Notes under the pieces: generated by a model
What the model was told of the DNA's origin: nothing
The model's database searches: none
What the model saw: only the letters and a program-made list of their open reading frames with translations
Translations under genes and position numbers: made by a program
Assembly (NCBI RefSeq): GCF_018860345.1
Contig: NZ_JAHKPJ010000028.1
Location: 62,001-126,000 of the forward strand
Direction of reading: 5' to 3'
Origin: Psychrosphaera sp. F3M07
Lineage (GTDB): Bacteria; Pseudomonadota; Gammaproteobacteria; Enterobacterales; Alteromonadaceae
DNA: 64,000 nt
Shown here: positions 28,364 to 36,408 of the stretch, piece by piece
Numbering within the stretch: the stretch's first letter is position 1
Layout of the letters: each line of letters begins with the position of its first letter

Positions 28364-29302
28364 ATGAAAAGTGATCCAGGTTTTTACGATTACTGGCCAT
28401 ATCAAAACAGGCCAAAGATCCGCTGGCCAGAAGGCAAAAAAATGGCCTTTTGGGTAGCACCTAATATTGAGTTTTACGAATTAAATCCACCAACTAATCC
28501 GCATCGTGCAGCATGGCCACAACCATACCCTGCTACGCCAGGTTATAGCATTCGTGATTATGGCAATCGTGTGGGTCATATTCGTCAGATGGAATTATTA
28601 GAAAAATACGGTATTAGGGGATCAATATCCTTATCAACCGCATTGTGTGATCACCATCCTGAAATTATAGAAATGTGTAAAGAACGTGATTGGGAATTTT
28701 TCAGTCATGGTATTTATAACACGCGTTATACCTATGGCATGTCTGAGCAACAAGAACGTGACATGATCAAAGACTCAATGGAGTCCATTTATAAACACAC
28801 AGGTCAAAAGTGTGCTGGATATTTAGCACCTGCGTTGTCACATTCAGAACAAACATTAGATTTATTTGCTGAGGTAGGCACTGAATTATTTGGCAATGAA
28901 GGTGGGATTTATACCTGCGATTTATTCCATGATGATCAACCTACGCCAATCCATACTCGTAGTGGTAAAAAGTTTGTTTCTATTCCTTATTCACTAGAAA
29001 TGAACGACACCATCGCCTTTGTGGTGAATAAAGTTGAGCCTCGCCGCTATGGTCAAATGCTCAAAGATAATTTTGACCGCTTGTACCAAGAGGCTGACGA
29101 GTCCGGCACTATCATGTGTATTCCAACTCATAATTATCAAGTGTCTTGCCCACATAGAATGAAAGCTTATGAAGAAGCGTTAGAATACATCACCAGTCAT
29201 GATGATATTTGGATCACTACAGGTCGTGAAATTGCCAACCACTTTATTGACAATCATTACGACGACGCCTTAGCCGATATCAAATCTAAGGGAGGCAAAT
29301 AA
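28364..29302 (+). CDS. Polysaccharide-deacetylase-fold hydrolase, PuuE/cyclic imide hydrolase-like (copy 1)
   Basis: This 312-residue protein belongs to the NodB-fold group that includes PuuE allantoinase and bacterial cyclic imide hydrolase. Group features are RWPEGKKMAFWVAPNIEFYE, YSIRDYGNRVGHIRQMELLEKYGIRGS, FFSHGIYNTRY and the C-terminal IPTHNYQVSCPHRMKAYEEALEYI. True allantoinases are similar in size, but no other purine-degradation gene is present here, so a cyclic imide is more likely. It and the next gene are tandem copies, gap 2 bases. They probably arose by duplication and may act on different imides or form a complex. Confidence 0.82.
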   Translation: MKSDPGFYDYWPYQNRPKIRWPEGKKMAFWVAPNIEFYELNPPTNPHRAAWPQPYPATPGYSIRDYGNRVGHIRQMELLEKYGIRGSISLSTALCDHHPEIIEMCKERDWEFFSHGIYNTRYTYGMSEQQERDMIKDSMESIYKHTGQKCAGYLAPALSHSEQTLDLFAEVGTELFGNEGGIYTCDLFHDDQPTPIHTRSGKKFVSIPYSLEMNDTIAFVVNKVEPRRYGQMLKDNFDRLYQEADESGTIMCIPTHNYQVSCPHRMKAYEEALEYITSHDDIWITTGREIANHFIDNHYDDALADIKSKGGK

Positions 29303-29304
29303 TC

Positions 29305-30243
29305 ATGGCATTAGATAAAGAATATTTTGATTATCCACACCGTAGTCATGGCATGGATCACGACCGATACGATTGGCAATTACTTGCTGAACAAAAACCT
29401 GTGTCATGGCCAAATAACAAAAAAGTCGCCTTGTGGGTCAATGTGCCTTTACAGTTTTTTCCTCTGGATCAAAAAGGCGTGCCTTTTAAAGTCCCCGGAG
29501 GCATGACCATGCCTTATCCGGATTTACGTCATTATAGCTTGCGCGATTATGGCAACCGAGTTGGTATTTATCGTTTCTTAAAAGCCTTTGATAAATACGG
29601 TATAAAACCTACATTTGCGATCAATACTGAACTTGCAAAACGGACACCTTATTTACTCGACACCATTAAAGAACGTGGTGACGAGATCATGTGCCATGGT
29701 TTACATATGGATGCGTTACATTACGGCGGTCAGGATATAGTTGAGGAAAGTAACTTAGTTAAATCGTCAATAGAACAATTAAGAATACTAACCGACCAAG
29801 ACATTAAAGGCTGGATAAGTCCTGCCCGTAACGAAAGCGAAAATACCCCTGAGTTATTAGCGCAAAATGGTATTGAGTACTTTTGTGACTGGGTTAATGA
29901 CGATATGCCTTATCAGTTTAAAACCCAGAAAGGCAACTTATGGGCTATGCCGCTTTCCAATGAGCTTGAAGATAAGTTTGTTCTCATGAATAACTTACAC
30001 TCTGAAGATTCATATGTAGAACAAATAAAAGATGCCTGTGATTTTTTAATTAAAGAAGCAAAAGGCTTACAAAACAATCGAGGTAAAGGTGGCCGTATTT
30101 TAGCGTTAAACATTCACCCTTGGATGTTAGGTCAACCGCATCGCATCGCTAAGTTAGAACAAATATTAGAATACGTCATGTCGCAAAATGTATGGACGGC
30201 ATCGGCGTCTGATATTTTGTCGAGTTTTAAAGCTCAACAATAA
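29305..30243 (+). CDS. Polysaccharide-deacetylase-fold hydrolase, PuuE/cyclic imide hydrolase-like (copy 2)
   Basis: This 312-residue paralogue of the preceding gene is equal in length. It has NNKKVALWVNVPLQFF, YSLRDYGNRVGIYRFLKAFDKYGIKPTF, IMCHGLHMDALHYGG and the late LNIHPWMLGQPHRIAKLEQILEYV. The His in MCHG and the C-terminal H-P-W/H pair are probable metal or catalytic residues by analogy with PuuE-type enzymes. It is the last gene of the operon, followed by a strong terminator. Retention of both copies suggests separate substrates or a two-subunit enzyme. Confidence 0.82.
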   Translation: MALDKEYFDYPHRSHGMDHDRYDWQLLAEQKPVSWPNNKKVALWVNVPLQFFPLDQKGVPFKVPGGMTMPYPDLRHYSLRDYGNRVGIYRFLKAFDKYGIKPTFAINTELAKRTPYLLDTIKERGDEIMCHGLHMDALHYGGQDIVEESNLVKSSIEQLRILTDQDIKGWISPARNESENTPELLAQNGIEYFCDWVNDDMPYQFKTQKGNLWAMPLSNELEDKFVLMNNLHSEDSYVEQIKDACDFLIKEAKGLQNNRGKGGRILALNIHPWMLGQPHRIAKLEQILEYVMSQNVWTASASDILSSFKAQQ

Positions 30244-30277
30244 CTATTTTAGAGCTGGGCTGAACTGAACTAAGCAA

Positions 30278-30321
30278 TCAAAAAAGCCGCTATTGAAATG
30301 ATATCAATAGCGGCTTTTTTA
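30278..30321. terminator. Bidirectional rho-independent terminator
   Basis: AAAGCCGCTATTGA / TCAATAGCGGCTTT stem with an A-run before and a T-run after. It serves the imidase operon and the convergent DUF1838 gene. Confidence 0.9.
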
Positions 30322-30335
30322 TATCTTAAATCATA

Positions 30336-31235
30336 TTAATGACGAGAACGTTTAAACGGTCCACCTTTAACATCATCTTTATATGTCGACCAACTTGTTT
30401 CATTTGGACGAGTATCATCCACTGGAGGCGCTGTTTTATAAATGGGCGCTTCAGCTTCAATAAAGTCTTTCATTACAGGTTGTAAGTCTTCAAAATTAGC
30501 TTCTTTCGTGCCTGATGCATGAATATAAATCTGTCCTTCACGGCCAGTCATCATCATCCACGGTAGCCAATCAGAAATACGCACCCAATCAACATGTGTA
30601 TAAGCAAACTCATCATTGATTAAGCTGTTGCTATCACCAGAGAAATCAAACATTTCTGTTGCATGGTATACACCACCCATTTGCCTTTGGTAGTCGCCAG
30701 CTAATACATTGTGATAAAACAAAGGCACATCAAACATCATGGACCAAATTGGTCCTGTTACGTTTCCGCCAAATTTAGCTTTCCAAGGGTATGTTTTACC
30801 CTCTTTATTACGTGGGAAACTTGGACCTTGGTTAACAGGGTCATTAGTTACATGAATAACATCAACGGTTTCGCCAGTGAATGGGTTATCCCATGTTTTC
30901 ATTGGCTTGCCTGTTTTAGGGTCTGTGTATAACAAAATTTCACGTGTCACTAATCTATACGTTTTACCCTGTATACCACCGTCCACAGTGCCACAACGAC
31001 GCGCACTCATGCCTTCAACGTCAAATATATGTTTGTCCGCTTCACCCATGCGACGTGAATAAGCTTTACCTTGCCATTTGTAATAACTTACTTTGCCATC
31101 TTCCATTGAGCATAAAATTTTACGCATTGCAGCAGTATTGCCATCTTCCGTATTTAAATCTATTTTTGCACTCGCTGCAGCCGTGGCAGAAATACCAGAC
31201 AGTAACAACGCCGTTAATATTGTTTTTATTTTCAT
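30336..31235 (-). CDS. Exported DUF1838 family protein
   Basis: This protein of about 299 residues has a clean signal peptide (KIKTILTALLLSGISATAAASA, cleavage near residue 22). The mature part shows the DUF1838 pattern: an early LCSMEDGKVSYYKWQGKAYSRR, TYRLVTREILLYTDPKTGKPMKTWDNPFTGETV, and a late EFAYTHVDWVRISDWLPWMMMTGREGQIYIHASG. The family function is unknown. ATG 31235 is chosen because AAGGAA sits 10 bases upstream and it opens the signal peptide directly. An Fnr-type box ends 58 bases before it. Its place in the cluster suggests a periplasmic step or binding function. Confidence 0.82.
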   Translation of the reverse strand: MKIKTILTALLLSGISATAAASAKIDLNTEDGNTAAMRKILCSMEDGKVSYYKWQGKAYSRRMGEADKHIFDVEGMSARRCGTVDGGIQGKTYRLVTREILLYTDPKTGKPMKTWDNPFTGETVDVIHVTNDPVNQGPSFPRNKEGKTYPWKAKFGGNVTGPIWSMMFDVPLFYHNVLAGDYQRQMGGVYHATEMFDFSGDSNSLINDEFAYTHVDWVRISDWLPWMMMTGREGQIYIHASGTKEANFEDLQPVMKDFIEAEAPIYKTAPPVDDTRPNETSWSTYKDDVKGGPFKRSRH

Positions 31236-31293
31236 TATTCTATTTTCCTTCTTAATACTGGCTCTAGTGTTGGTCGAACAGGCTTTATTCGCT

Positions 31294-31307
31294 TTGAGAT
31301 ATGTCAA
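31294..31307. promoter_or_regulatory. Fnr-type box ahead of the DUF1838 gene
   Basis: TTGAGATATGTCAA has exact TTGA and TCAA at the Fnr spacing. It ends 58 bases before the DUF1838 start. Confidence 0.55.
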
Positions 31308-31323
31308 TCAAGCAGCTAAATAT

Positions 31324-31749
31324 TTACTTTTGACCAATCACTTTCCAAATTCCACTGCCCGTCATAATTTGTCTTTCGTTATTATAAATAATGCCTTCGG
31401 CAAAGATCACACTGCGAGTACGACGAGTAATTCGGCCAGTACCATAAAGCACTTCACCTGCTTTAGCAGCAGCTAAAAAGTTAGTATTCAGGTTTATAGT
31501 GGCAAACTGAATGTCATGGCTTACTACATCACCAATACCACGGTAAATAACATAATCCATAAAAGATAAAACCACACCACCATGCACCACCCCTTCCGGA
31601 TTTAGATGATGTTTTTCTAAAGGTAAGGCTCTGACTATTTCAGTATTTTTTTGTGCTGGAGTCTGTTCATAAAACGGCCCCATCAATTCGGAGAACCCCG
31701 TCATATTGGCACATATTTTAAAACCTTGGTTTAACAAAGAATCAGTCAT
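31324..31749 (-). CDS. PaaI-family hotdog thioesterase
   Basis: This 141-residue protein has the hotdog signature HHLNPEGVVHGGVVLSFMDYV (about residues 47-67), where the HGG stretch places the helix and the nearby Asp or Asn acts on the thioester. It ends with strands TGRITRRTRSVIFAEGIIYN. It probably hydrolyses an acyl-CoA of the pathway. It follows the enoyl-CoA hydratase gene by 11 bases on the same strand, making a two-gene unit. Confidence 0.85.
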   Translation of the reverse strand: MTDSLLNQGFKICANMTGFSELMGPFYEQTPAQKNTEIVRALPLEKHHLNPEGVVHGGVVLSFMDYVIYRGIGDVVSHDIQFATINLNTNFLAAAKAGEVLYGTGRITRRTRSVIFAEGIIYNNERQIMTGSGIWKVIGQK

Positions 31750-31760
31750 ATTAAACCCTA

Positions 31761-32534
31761 TTATTTAAACTTAGCGGGACGTTTAGCTAAAAAGGCATTC
31801 GCCCCTTCAATAAAGTCTTGGTTAGCAAAAGCTTGATTAAACATGCTCCGAACATCTGTCTCATCGTGAGCAACTGTACCGGTTACATATTCAATGGTTT
31901 TTTTAACACCTGAAGTTGAGAAACTACTCACTGACAACACTTGTTGCACTAACTCATTAACTTCATTATCTAGCTCTGATGCCGCTGCTAATGAAGTGAG
32001 TAACCCCCAATCATTGGCTTGTGATGCTGTTATGATTTTGCCTAAATACAGCAGCTCTTTGACTCTAGCAACACCCAACAGATCAGTCACACGTTTGGTG
32101 TCTTCTATGCTGTATAACAAACCTAATTTAGAAGGTGTTATGCCAAACTTAGCGTGTTCCACCGCAATACGAAAATCACAACAAAGCGCAATACCCATGC
32201 CTCCGCCAATACAAGCTCCGTTTATGGCAGCAATGGTGGGAAAAGGTAATTTTTGTAGTGTTAATTGGGCTTGTTGCACTACTTTATTGTTGGCAATTAG
32301 TCGAGACTCATCTTGGATAATTTCAGTTAACTCTGAAATATCAGCGCCCGCACAAAAAGCTTTTTCACCCGCGGCACTAATAATCAAGACCTTGATGTTA
32401 GTGGTATTGGATAATTGATCACAATAATCAGAAATTTGCTGCCACATACTTTGTGTCAGTGCATTGTGCTTATCGGCTCTATTAATGAAAATTCGGGCAA
32501 TTTGCCCTTCTATACTAAGTTGAACTGTTGACAT
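31761..32534 (-). CDS. Enoyl-CoA hydratase/isomerase family protein
   Basis: This 257-residue crotonase-fold enzyme has the N-terminal RIFINRADKHNALTQSMWQQI, the oxyanion-hole segment FCAGADISEL, the substrate loop AAINGACIGGGMGIALCCDFRIA and KFGITPSKLGLLYSIEDTKRV. Crotonases hydrate or isomerise unsaturated acyl-CoA. It could process crotonyl-CoA from GcdH or another pathway acyl-CoA. It is divergent from the hydratase/lyase operon across 216 bases. An Fnr-type box overlaps its start codon. Confidence 0.88.
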   Translation of the reverse strand: MSTVQLSIEGQIARIFINRADKHNALTQSMWQQISDYCDQLSNTTNIKVLIISAAGEKAFCAGADISELTEIIQDESRLIANNKVVQQAQLTLQKLPFPTIAAINGACIGGGMGIALCCDFRIAVEHAKFGITPSKLGLLYSIEDTKRVTDLLGVARVKELLYLGKIITASQANDWGLLTSLAAASELDNEVNELVQQVLSVSSFSTSGVKKTIEYVTGTVAHDETDVRSMFNQAFANQDFIEGANAFLAKRPAKFK

Positions 32535-32541
32535 TTATCAA
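32528..32541. promoter_or_regulatory. Fnr-type box overlapping the enoyl-CoA hydratase start
   Basis: TTGACATTTATCAA matches TTGAY-N4-RTCAA fully and overlaps the start codon at 32534. If used it would more likely repress that gene than activate it; chance occurrence is possible. Confidence 0.45.
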
Positions 32542-32750
32542 AAAATTCCTAGGTCAGCTCGGGTGTTTGTTGTAATCCCAACCCCCATGAATCAACATTG
32601 GTCACAACTCGCACCGACTGAATAAATTGTAATTGCTACACGAGTAATAACACCCAGTTAAGCAAATACTCAAGCTTTTACAATCGCTAATTTGTCATAA
32701 AGCAAATTATGCTTAATCAGGTTAGTGCTAATTAAATAGGAAAAACAACT

Positions 32751-34040
32751 ATGAATTCTGCCAACAGCCAAGCACAGACTTTAGCGCAAAAAATCATTGC
32801 TAAAGCCAGTGGAAAATCCAGTGTATTGCCCGGCGAGATAGTGACTTGTGCGTTAGACATGGTATTGATGCACGACTCAAGTGGTCCTCGTCGTGTCAAA
32901 GCACGTTTAGAAGAGCTAGGTGCTAGTGTTTTTGACCCTTCAAAAGTGGTATTAGTGAGTGATCACTTTGTTCCTGCTACTGACCCTGAGAGTGCAGAAA
33001 TATTAGCGTTAACCCGTAAATGGGCAAGCGACAATCAAATTGCCCACTTTTATGACATGCAAGGCATCTGTCACGTTATGTTGCCTCAGCAAGGGCATTT
33101 AAAACCAGGTATGTTTTTAGTAGGTGGAGACTCTCACTCTCCGACTGGCGGCGCGTTTGGTACTTTCATGGTTGGCATAGGTGCAACTGAAATGACAGGT
33201 GCATTAGCCACCGGTGAAATTTGGATAAAAGTTCCTGAGACTATTCGCATTAACTGGACAGGTTCACTTCCTAGAGGCTGCAGCGCAAAAGATATCATGT
33301 TGTTTTTATGTGCCCAATTAGGCATGAACAACAATTATAAAGTGATGGAATTTGGTGGTGACACTATCCGTAATATGTCCATGTATGAACGTATGGTGTT
33401 ATGTAATATGTCCGCTGAGTTAGGTGGCAAAACAGGCATCATTGAAGCAGATCAAACGACCGTTGATTGGATTAATAATACTGGCGAAACCGCCCCGGAA
33501 AATGCATTAACTTGGGTTAGTGATGATGATGCAAAATACGAAACGGTATATAACTTTGATGCATCTGAACTTGTACCTCAAGTTGCCGCACCTCATAGCC
33601 CTGAAAATACACATCCAATCGATTCATTTGAACCAATTAAAATCCATCAGGCCTATATAGGTGCCTGTACTGGTGCAAAATTATCTGACTTACGTATGGC
33701 GGCAGAAGTACTAAAAGGCAGGCAGGTTGCTAAAGGCACACGTTTATTGATAGCTCCAGCTTCAATTAAGACCACCAATGCGGCTACTAAAGACGGTACA
33801 TTAGAAATACTGACCGACGCGGGTGCCATTATCCTTCCTACTGGTTGTGGTGCTTGTGCAGGTATGGGAGCCGGTGCAATCGCCAATGGTGAAAATTGCA
33901 TATCGTCAACTTCTCGTAATTTTAAAGGCCGAATGGGCTCACCAGATTCAAATGTCTATCTAGGTTCACCTTACACCGTAGCGGCCTGTGCCGTTGCCGG
34001 TACATTAGCCGATCCACGCGACTACCTTTCAAAAGATTAA
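32751..34040 (+). CDS. Aconitase-superfamily hydratase large subunit (LeuC / 2,3-dimethylmalate dehydratase DmdA-like)
   Basis: This 429-residue protein of the isopropylmalate isomerase large-subunit type has a [4Fe-4S] cluster. The cluster cysteines are in IGACTGAKLSDLR (about residue 304) and TGCGACAGMGAGA (about residues 364-367). Other family motifs are VSDHFVPATDPES, FLVGGDSHSPTGGAFGTFMVG and GRMGSPDSNVYLGSPYTVAA. It hydrates or dehydrates a 2-substituted malate/maleate pair. Leucine synthesis is unlikely because leuA and leuB are absent and a malate-type lyase follows. The same gene set (large subunit, small subunit, lyase) performs dimethylmaleate to pyruvate plus propionate in nicotinate-fermenting Eubacterium barkeri. 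Confidence 0.88.
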   Translation: MNSANSQAQTLAQKIIAKASGKSSVLPGEIVTCALDMVLMHDSSGPRRVKARLEELGASVFDPSKVVLVSDHFVPATDPESAEILALTRKWASDNQIAHFYDMQGICHVMLPQQGHLKPGMFLVGGDSHSPTGGAFGTFMVGIGATEMTGALATGEIWIKVPETIRINWTGSLPRGCSAKDIMLFLCAQLGMNNNYKVMEFGGDTIRNMSMYERMVLCNMSAELGGKTGIIEADQTTVDWINNTGETAPENALTWVSDDDAKYETVYNFDASELVPQVAAPHSPENTHPIDSFEPIKIHQAYIGACTGAKLSDLRMAAEVLKGRQVAKGTRLLIAPASIKTTNAATKDGTLEILTDAGAIILPTGCGACAGMGAGAIANGENCISSTSRNFKGRMGSPDSNVYLGSPYTVAACAVAGTLADPRDYLSKD

Positions 34041-34054
34041 GTTAAGGAAACATT

Positions 34055-34552
34055 ATGTCAGATTCTATTTTAGGTAACGCTTGGGTATACGGCGATAACA
34101 TTGATACCGACTTATTAGCCCCCGGTGCGTATATGAAATCAACGTTGTCAGAGTTAGCTGCGCATTGTTTGGAAGCCATTGATACTGATTTTGCCTCTCA
34201 AGTTAACAAAGGTGATGTCATCGTGGCAGGCGATGCATTTGGTATTGGTTCTTCCAGAGAACAAGCTGCACAAGCCTTAGTTGAGCTCGGTGTTGCTGCC
34301 GTTATTGCTAAATCCTTTGCCCGAATTTTTTACCGTAATGCATTAAACCTTGGCTTACCTGTTCTATTTTGTCCTGATTTAGAGGGCATAGAAAAAGGCG
34401 ATGTCATCGCCGTCGACCCAATTAAAGGGGTGGTTGAAAACAAAACCAAAGGCCAAGTATTTACTTGCGAACCAATTCCAGCGGAACTAATGGCCATTGT
34501 TAACGCTGGGGGCTTAATGCCATTTTTGAAAAACAAATTTAATAAGCAGTAA
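34055..34552 (+). CDS. Aconitase-superfamily hydratase small subunit (LeuD / DmdB-like)
   Basis: This 165-residue swivel-domain subunit starts NAWVYGDNIDTDLLAPGAYM (the D-x-x-D-T-D type substrate loop). It contains GDAFGIGSSREQAAQAL and AKSFARIFYRNALNLGLPVL, all standard for LeuD-like subunits. It completes the active site of the large subunit encoded 14 bases upstream. The size fits the short archaeal or clostridial-type LeuD/DmdB rather than the longer enterobacterial LeuD of about 200 residues. Confidence 0.88.
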   Translation: MSDSILGNAWVYGDNIDTDLLAPGAYMKSTLSELAAHCLEAIDTDFASQVNKGDVIVAGDAFGIGSSREQAAQALVELGVAAVIAKSFARIFYRNALNLGLPVLFCPDLEGIEKGDVIAVDPIKGVVENKTKGQVFTCEPIPAELMAIVNAGGLMPFLKNKFNKQ

Positions 34553-34578
34553 CCGCTGTATTTACTAAGAGAATCAAT

Positions 34579-35445
34579 ATGCACGCTAAAAAATTAAGAG
34601 ATTATATTAACGCTAAAGAAATATTAGTCGCCCCTGGTGGTTACGATGCTTTGTCTGCTTCATTAATAGAAAAAGGTGGCTTTAAAGCCATGTATTTATC
34701 CGGTGCCAGTATCGCTTACACACGTTTTGGTCGACCTGATATTGGCCTGGTTTCTATGAGTGAAGTGGCCGACACCATTTCAGTTATCCGTGAGCGTACA
34801 AAGTTACCTATGATAGTGGATGCTGACACCGGTTTTGGCAATGCCATCAATGTACAACGTACGGTTAAATTATTTGAACGTTGTGGTGCATCGGGTATTC
34901 AATTAGAAGACCAACAAATGCCTAAACGCTGTGGTCATTTAAAAGGTAAGTCTCTGGTCAGTAAAGAGGAGATGGTTGGTAAAGTGCGAGCAGCTGTAGA
35001 TGCGAGAACAAACCCAGACACTATGATCATTGCCCGTACTGACGCTATTGCGGTTGAAGGATTTGATGCTGCCGTTGAGCGTGCCCAAGCCTACTACAAA
35101 GCAGGTGCCGATATGTTATTTATTGAAGCGCCAGAAAACCTTGAGCAAATGCATAAGATCAACGAAATATTCAAAGACAAAATCCCACTGCTCGCAAATA
35201 TGGTTGAGGGTGGTTCTACGCCAATTGAAAAAGCCTCTGACTTGCAAGACATGGGTTACAGCATCGCTATTTTCCCAGGAGCAATGGTGCGTGCTTATAC
35301 CTTTATGGCACAAGAGTTTTTAGCTTCATTAAAAGAAAATGGCAATACAGATCAGTACCGTAATCGCATGTTAGATTTAACCAGTTTAAATGCGCTATTA
35401 GGTACGCCTGAAATACTAGCTTACGGCAAAAAATACGAGGCTTGA
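34579..35445 (+). CDS. Isocitrate lyase/PEP mutase superfamily lyase (2,3-dimethylmalate lyase-like)
   Basis: This 288-residue TIM-barrel enzyme shows GGYDALSASLIEKGGFKAMYLSGAS at the N-terminus, the metal-site IVDADTGFGNAINV, the ISQLED-equivalent GIQLEDQQMPKRCGHLKGKSLV with the catalytic Cys, and IIARTDAIAVEGFDAAVERAQAY. Family members include methylisocitrate lyase, oxaloacetate hydrolase and 2,3-dimethylmalate lyase. They cleave the C2-C3 bond of a 2-hydroxy diacid to a keto acid plus an acid. It follows the hydratase pair by 26 bases, so it likely cleaves the hydrated product. With a propionate side chain the products would be pyruvate and glutarate. Confidence 0.87.
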   Translation: MHAKKLRDYINAKEILVAPGGYDALSASLIEKGGFKAMYLSGASIAYTRFGRPDIGLVSMSEVADTISVIRERTKLPMIVDADTGFGNAINVQRTVKLFERCGASGIQLEDQQMPKRCGHLKGKSLVSKEEMVGKVRAAVDARTNPDTMIIARTDAIAVEGFDAAVERAQAYYKAGADMLFIEAPENLEQMHKINEIFKDKIPLLANMVEGGSTPIEKASDLQDMGYSIAIFPGAMVRAYTFMAQEFLASLKENGNTDQYRNRMLDLTSLNALLGTPEILAYGKKYEA

Positions 35446-35452
35446 TCGTGAT

Positions 35453-36355
35453 ATGAATAACCAAACTAAGGTGCGTCAACTCGGTCCAATTGTTGGGGCA
35501 ACTTTACTAACTTCTAACCTACAACAGGTTGTTAGTGCCTATCAAACCGCACTTAACTTTAAGATCACTTCTCAAGGATTAGTAACTGAACAATTAGCTA
35601 ACCTTTGGTCTGCACCTAAGTTATTGGGTTGTAAAACTTGTACACTAAAATCCGCTAATGGCGACAACTGGTTACGCATAATTGAAGACAAAGACTGTAA
35701 GTCTGCACAACCTTTAAAAACACACGGTTGGATGTCATTAGAAAATAATGTGGGTGATGTTGATCAAATCAGACAAAATTTTACCGATGATAGTGCGTTT
35801 AAAGTAATTGGAGAACCTGCATACCTGCAAGTCAGTGATGCCATTAAAGCAATGCAGGTTATAGGTCCAGCTGGAGAAGTTGCCTATTTAACGGAAGTGC
35901 AACGACCGGTACCGCCATTTGAATTACCTATGTCCGATGCCGAAACTGGGAGTTTATTTATTCCGGTGTTAAACACACCTAATAGAGATGAGTCCGTCGC
36001 GTTTTATGAAAAGCTTAATGCTGCGGATTCAGCTCTTAAATTTGATACGAAAGTCACGGTTTTAAACAATGCGTGGCATTTAGATATAGAACATCAATTT
36101 CCAGTGGCTACTTTGCAACTAGACGGTTTATGTTTATTTGAAATTGATCAGGTCACCCAAGCCCAACCCGTCATTACCAACGACAACTCTTTACCTTCAG
36201 GTATTGCCATGATCAGCTGTCGGGCGAAAAATATAGACACAATTGCTAAGGCGTTTAATAAATCCATCACACACATTGAAGATGATTATTATCCGGCTAA
36301 TAAAGTACTTATATTAACAGGTGCAGCTGGTGAATTAATCGAGTTGATTGGCTAA
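35453..36355 (+). CDS. Cytoplasmic two-domain VOC-fold protein
   Basis: This 300-residue protein with no signal peptide is built of two vicinal-oxygen-chelate halves. The first is about residues 12-145 (VGATLLTSNLQQVVSAYQTALNF, then GPAGEVAYLTEV). The second is about residues 160-300 (LFIPVLNTPNRDESVAFYEKLN, then LTGAAGELIELIG). VOC proteins are metal-dependent dioxygenases, isomerases or glyoxalases, or metal-free binders. Clear His/His/Glu ligands are not obvious. It is the fourth gene of the hydratase-lyase operon, 7 bases after the lyase stop. Confidence 0.75.
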   Translation: MNNQTKVRQLGPIVGATLLTSNLQQVVSAYQTALNFKITSQGLVTEQLANLWSAPKLLGCKTCTLKSANGDNWLRIIEDKDCKSAQPLKTHGWMSLENNVGDVDQIRQNFTDDSAFKVIGEPAYLQVSDAIKAMQVIGPAGEVAYLTEVQRPVPPFELPMSDAETGSLFIPVLNTPNRDESVAFYEKLNAADSALKFDTKVTVLNNAWHLDIEHQFPVATLQLDGLCLFEIDQVTQAQPVITNDNSLPSGIAMISCRAKNIDTIAKAFNKSITHIEDDYYPANKVLILTGAAGELIELIG

Positions 36356-36379
36356 CGTTTAAATTAACATTTGGTCAAA

Positions 36380-36408
36380 ACACCACCCTGTTTAAAATGG
36401 GGTGGGTT
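36380..36408. terminator. Possible terminator hairpin between the VOC and cupin genes
   Basis: ACCACCC / GGGTGGG stem with a loop of about 10 bases and only a short T-stretch after it. It overlaps the end of the convergent cupin gene, so it is only a weak candidate. Confidence 0.4.

Noticed and set aside
27689-30243. Purine (allantoin) degradation operon
   Set aside because: The PuuE-like genes could suggest allantoinase, but no xanthine dehydrogenase, uricase, allantoicase or ureidoglycolate gene is present, and the neighbours fit imide chemistry better.
32751-34552. leuCD of leucine synthesis
   Set aside because: No leuA or leuB is nearby, the small subunit is short, and an isocitrate-lyase-type lyase follows directly, so a catabolic hydratase is more likely.
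34579-35445. Methylisocitrate lyase (prpB) of a methylcitrate cycle
   Set aside because: There is no prpC citrate synthase or acnD; the two PrpD relatives are in another operon and are a divergent pair. The context fits a dimethylmalate-type lyase better, though the family cannot separate these by eye.
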